7,689 bases of DNA from Nitrospiraceae bacterium. GTDB taxonomy: Bacteria > Nitrospirota > Thermodesulfovibrionia > Thermodesulfovibrionales > Dissulfurispiraceae. Where the stretch lies: contig PMYY01000080.1 in the NCBI GenBank assembly GCA_003170655.1, positions 5,614 through 13,302 on the forward strand, in the 5' to 3' direction. This document shows positions 5,912 to 7,689 of the stretch, one piece after another. Position 1 is the first letter of the stretch. Every line of letters starts with the position of its first letter. Both the position numbers and the translations under genes were made by a program. The notes under the pieces were generated by a model. It had not been told where the DNA came from. It saw only the letters and a list, made by a program, of their open reading frames with translations, and searched no databases.

Positions 5912-7689
5912 TACTTATCCTCTGTATTGCGATGGTCACATGCTCTCTTAAAAGCGTATCCGAAGATCCTCTCAGTTTCTCGAGGAGCGGAAGGGCCTCC
6001 TTGCATTTGGCCAGTCCAAGGTAATGCGCCGCGCACGCCCTGTTTTCAGCAATTTTCCTGCCGCCGAAGATACTTTTCTTTTTCAATACCTCCATCATGT
6101 ATTCATCCGCCGTCCTGTCACGCAGCAGGGCCAGCGTTTCGTAAAAGGACTTCTTTTCCTTGAACTCCCTTTCCTCGAAATGTTTTTCCCTGATCTTCGC
6201 GATGACGGCATCGCGTGCGAATAGACTGGCGCCTGTTGTCTCTTTTGCCATGGCACCGATCACGGTTATGGAGGACAGCCTGACCGTAGAATCCCTGTCG
6301 TCGAAAAACTCTTTCAATGCCTGGAGTGCCTTCACACTCCTGAAATCGTGCAGGGCCTTAACAACCTCCAGTCTCACCCTGGGATGATCATGTCCGGCCA
6401 CTGTCAGGATTTCATCCAAAACGGAATTGTCTCCGATGTTCCGCAGAATATAGACCATGTTTCTCACAACGAACCAGGTCGGGTCCTTCAGGTGTTCGCA
6501 CAGCGGCCGAACATTCTGCTTTCCGAGACGAATAAGAACATTATTTACCATTCTCCTTGCATGTATATTTTCGAGACGCTCCAGAAGGGCAATGAAGGAG
6601 TAAAGGGATTCCACGCCGAGATGTCCCGCATATTCCTGCAGAGCCTCTTCGTTGAATTCCTTCGAAGAATCAAGGATGCTCCCCAGCTTCTCCATGACAT
6701 CCGCCGATCGGCAAAAAGAGAGGAAGTTTTTGATCGGCACTTTTAGCCCAGAGTCCGCACGCTGCTCAACAGGAATTTCTTCAATCATGCGAAGGGCAGT
6801 AATGGCGGTACTAAGGTCATTCCGTCCGAACGCAAAAAGAGTAAGGTCTTCCAATGCCTTGGTCAGATAGCCGGCATCGACGGGGGGGCTGGATTTCGCG
6901 ATCATCGTAACAAGAATTGTAGCTAGTTGATCGCTCTTTTCGCAGGGATCTATTTCCATTTCGGCAAGCATTATTCCTCTCTCTTCCGCCGTAAGCTCGC
7001 CGACTTCAACCGCAATTGTATCTTCCTTTACAAGGGCATCCTGATAAGCAGTTGATAGGCTATTTTTTTGCGAGCTCCCCTGAGAATATACTTCACCGCT
7101 GGCCGTCTCATCGGGGTTTATCTCGCCCTGCATGTCGCGTCCGAAAGAAAACAGTGTACCGAATCCCGAGGCATTTTCCGCAGAATGTGGCTCCGCTTCG
7201 CTTGGTCCGCCTTCTGACCCCGACAGTTCCAAGGTCTCTCCCGGACCGCTGTCCTGCCCCCCTCCATGGTTCCAATCAGATTCGAGATAAGCGACGTCAT
7301 CTATGGTGAACTTGATGTTTTCGAAGCTCCTGCCCCAGGCGGCGGAAAGGAAATCATCACCGGAGTCGTCTTTATCAAAGTCTGTCCCCGTCAGCTTCAG
7401 GAAATCTTCGAGTTCAGACTTGGAGAGTGGCTCTTTGAATATCACTTCCCTGATCCCTTCCTTAAAGAAGAAAAGTGCAAAGTTGTCCGCCTTTCCGGGG
7501 CTCTGGTAGGCTTGTTCAGTGTCGACCAATATCTCGGCGGGTTTTATTTGTAACGTAAGTTCGCCATGCAGGTCCAAATATTCTTTTGCGAGGGCATAGG
7601 CTTCATCGATGGCGGCAATATAAATGACATTGTTGGAGGGAAAGATCTGAAGCATTTTCTTTGTCTTCAATATCGCCTTGATGAAATTT
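5904..7689 (-). CDS. HEAT-repeat-like protein with acidic linker (5' end outside window)
   Basis: The minus-strand frame is open to the window edge. A TTG at 7670 gives 588 residues, but the frame continues upstream without a stop and encodes NFIKAI followed by the TTG as leucine. That resembles the conserved start of this domain, so the true start probably lies beyond 7689. Residues below are numbered from the TTG. Residues about 1-95 form an alpha/beta domain (FPSNN at 10-14, KEGIREVIF at 70-78, ELEDFL at 86-91). Residues about 132-205 are a low-complexity Gly/Ser/Glu-rich acidic linker, probably disordered. Residues 225-380 are helical. HEAT-like helical pairs follow at about 385-415, 418-445, 447-475 and 540-588 (DPTWFVVRNMVYILRNIG, HPRVRLEVVKALHDF, DSTVRLSSITVIGAM). 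HEAT repeats usually make protein contacts, and no catalytic motif is seen. The overlap with the HD-GYP gene and the related N-terminal domain suggest a scaffold or regulator of that protein. The exact function is unknown. Confidence 0.82.
   Translation of the reverse strand, partial: NFIKAILKTKKMLQIFPSNNVIYIAAIDEAYALAKEYLDLHGELTLQIKPAEILVDTEQAYQSPGKADNFALFFFKEGIREVIFKEPLSKSELEDFLKLTGTDFDKDDSGDDFLSAAWGRSFENIKFTIDDVAYLESDWNHGGGQDSGPGETLELSGSEGGPSEAEPHSAENASGFGTLFSFGRDMQGEINPDETASGEVYSQGSSQKNSLSTAYQDALVKEDTIAVEVGELTAEERGIMLAEMEIDPCEKSDQLATILVTMIAKSSPPVDAGYLTKALEDLTLFAFGRNDLSTAITALRMIEEIPVEQRADSGLKVPIKNFLSFCRSADVMEKLGSILDSSKEFNEEALQEYAGHLGVESLYSFIALLERLENIHARRMVNNVLIRLGKQNVRPLCEHLKDPTWFVVRNMVYILRNIGDNSVLDEILTVAGHDHPRVRLEVVKALHDFRSVKALQALKEFFDDRDSTVRLSSITVIGAMAKETTGASLFARDAVIAKIREKHFEEREFKEKKSFYETLALLRDRTADEYMMEVLKKKSIFGGRKIAENRACAAHYLGLAKCKEALPLLEKLRGSSDTLLREHVTIAIQRISNA
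5918..5923 (-). promoter_or_regulatory. Ribosome binding site of the HD-GYP gene, inside the upstream gene
   Basis: AGAGGA on the minus strand (5923-5918) ends six bases before the ATG at 5911-5909, a good Shine-Dalgarno spacing. It lies in the final codons of the HEAT-repeat gene. This supports the 5911 start and translational coupling. Confidence 0.6.

Noticed and set aside
5711..6163. Plus-strand 150-codon open frame across the HEAT/HD-GYP junction
   Set aside because: It is antisense to both confidently coding frames and has no family resemblance.
7668..7670. TTG at 7670 as the real start of the HEAT-repeat gene
   Set aside because: The frame stays open upstream to the window edge and the extra residues fit the conserved beginning of the domain, so the gene is more likely truncated by the window.

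Overview
The window looks like core chromosome of a Gram-negative, probably anaerobic bacterium that makes menaquinone by the futalosine route. The best guess is the Nitrospirota or Desulfobacterota (Geobacter-like) lineages. The evidence is the start of an MqnE-type radical SAM gene, a lipid A kinase (LpxK), an HD-GYP/HEAT-repeat signalling pair of the kind seen in those groups, and mid-range GC. The lineage is an inference. No mobile element, CRISPR array, rRNA or tRNA gene is visible.

Layout: (1) 1-276, minus strand: the first 92 codons of mqnE, running off the left edge. (2) 277-319: a 43-bp AT-rich divergent spacer holding a near-consensus promoter for mqnE, placed so that its transcript would start at or next to the ATG. 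(3) 320-3504, plus strand: a two-gene unit, a divergent UvrA-family ATPase followed 2 bp later by a small VOC/glyoxalase-fold protein whose ribosome binding site lies inside the uvrA end. (4) 3501-7689, minus strand: a three-gene unit transcribed toward the first. Its order is a HEAT-repeat-like protein (5' end outside the window), an HD-GYP phosphodiesterase-type protein, then lpxK. The genes overlap by 8 and 4 nt, so translation is probably coupled. The two units converge and share a TTAA at 3501-3504 that carries both stop codons.

How the genes work together: the plus-strand pair plausibly concerns DNA damage or toxic-compound handling (UvrA-like ATPase plus a possible binding protein of the bleomycin-resistance fold). 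The minus-strand set couples a putative cyclic-dinucleotide module to lipid A synthesis. The most notable observation is that the HEAT-repeat protein and the HD-GYP protein share a related N-terminal domain of about 90-100 residues fused to different C-terminal halves. This suggests a co-evolved two-protein module that interacts through, or senses with, that domain.

There is no gene-free stretch over 300 bases. The only intergenic DNA is 277-319 and the 2 bp at 3110-3111.
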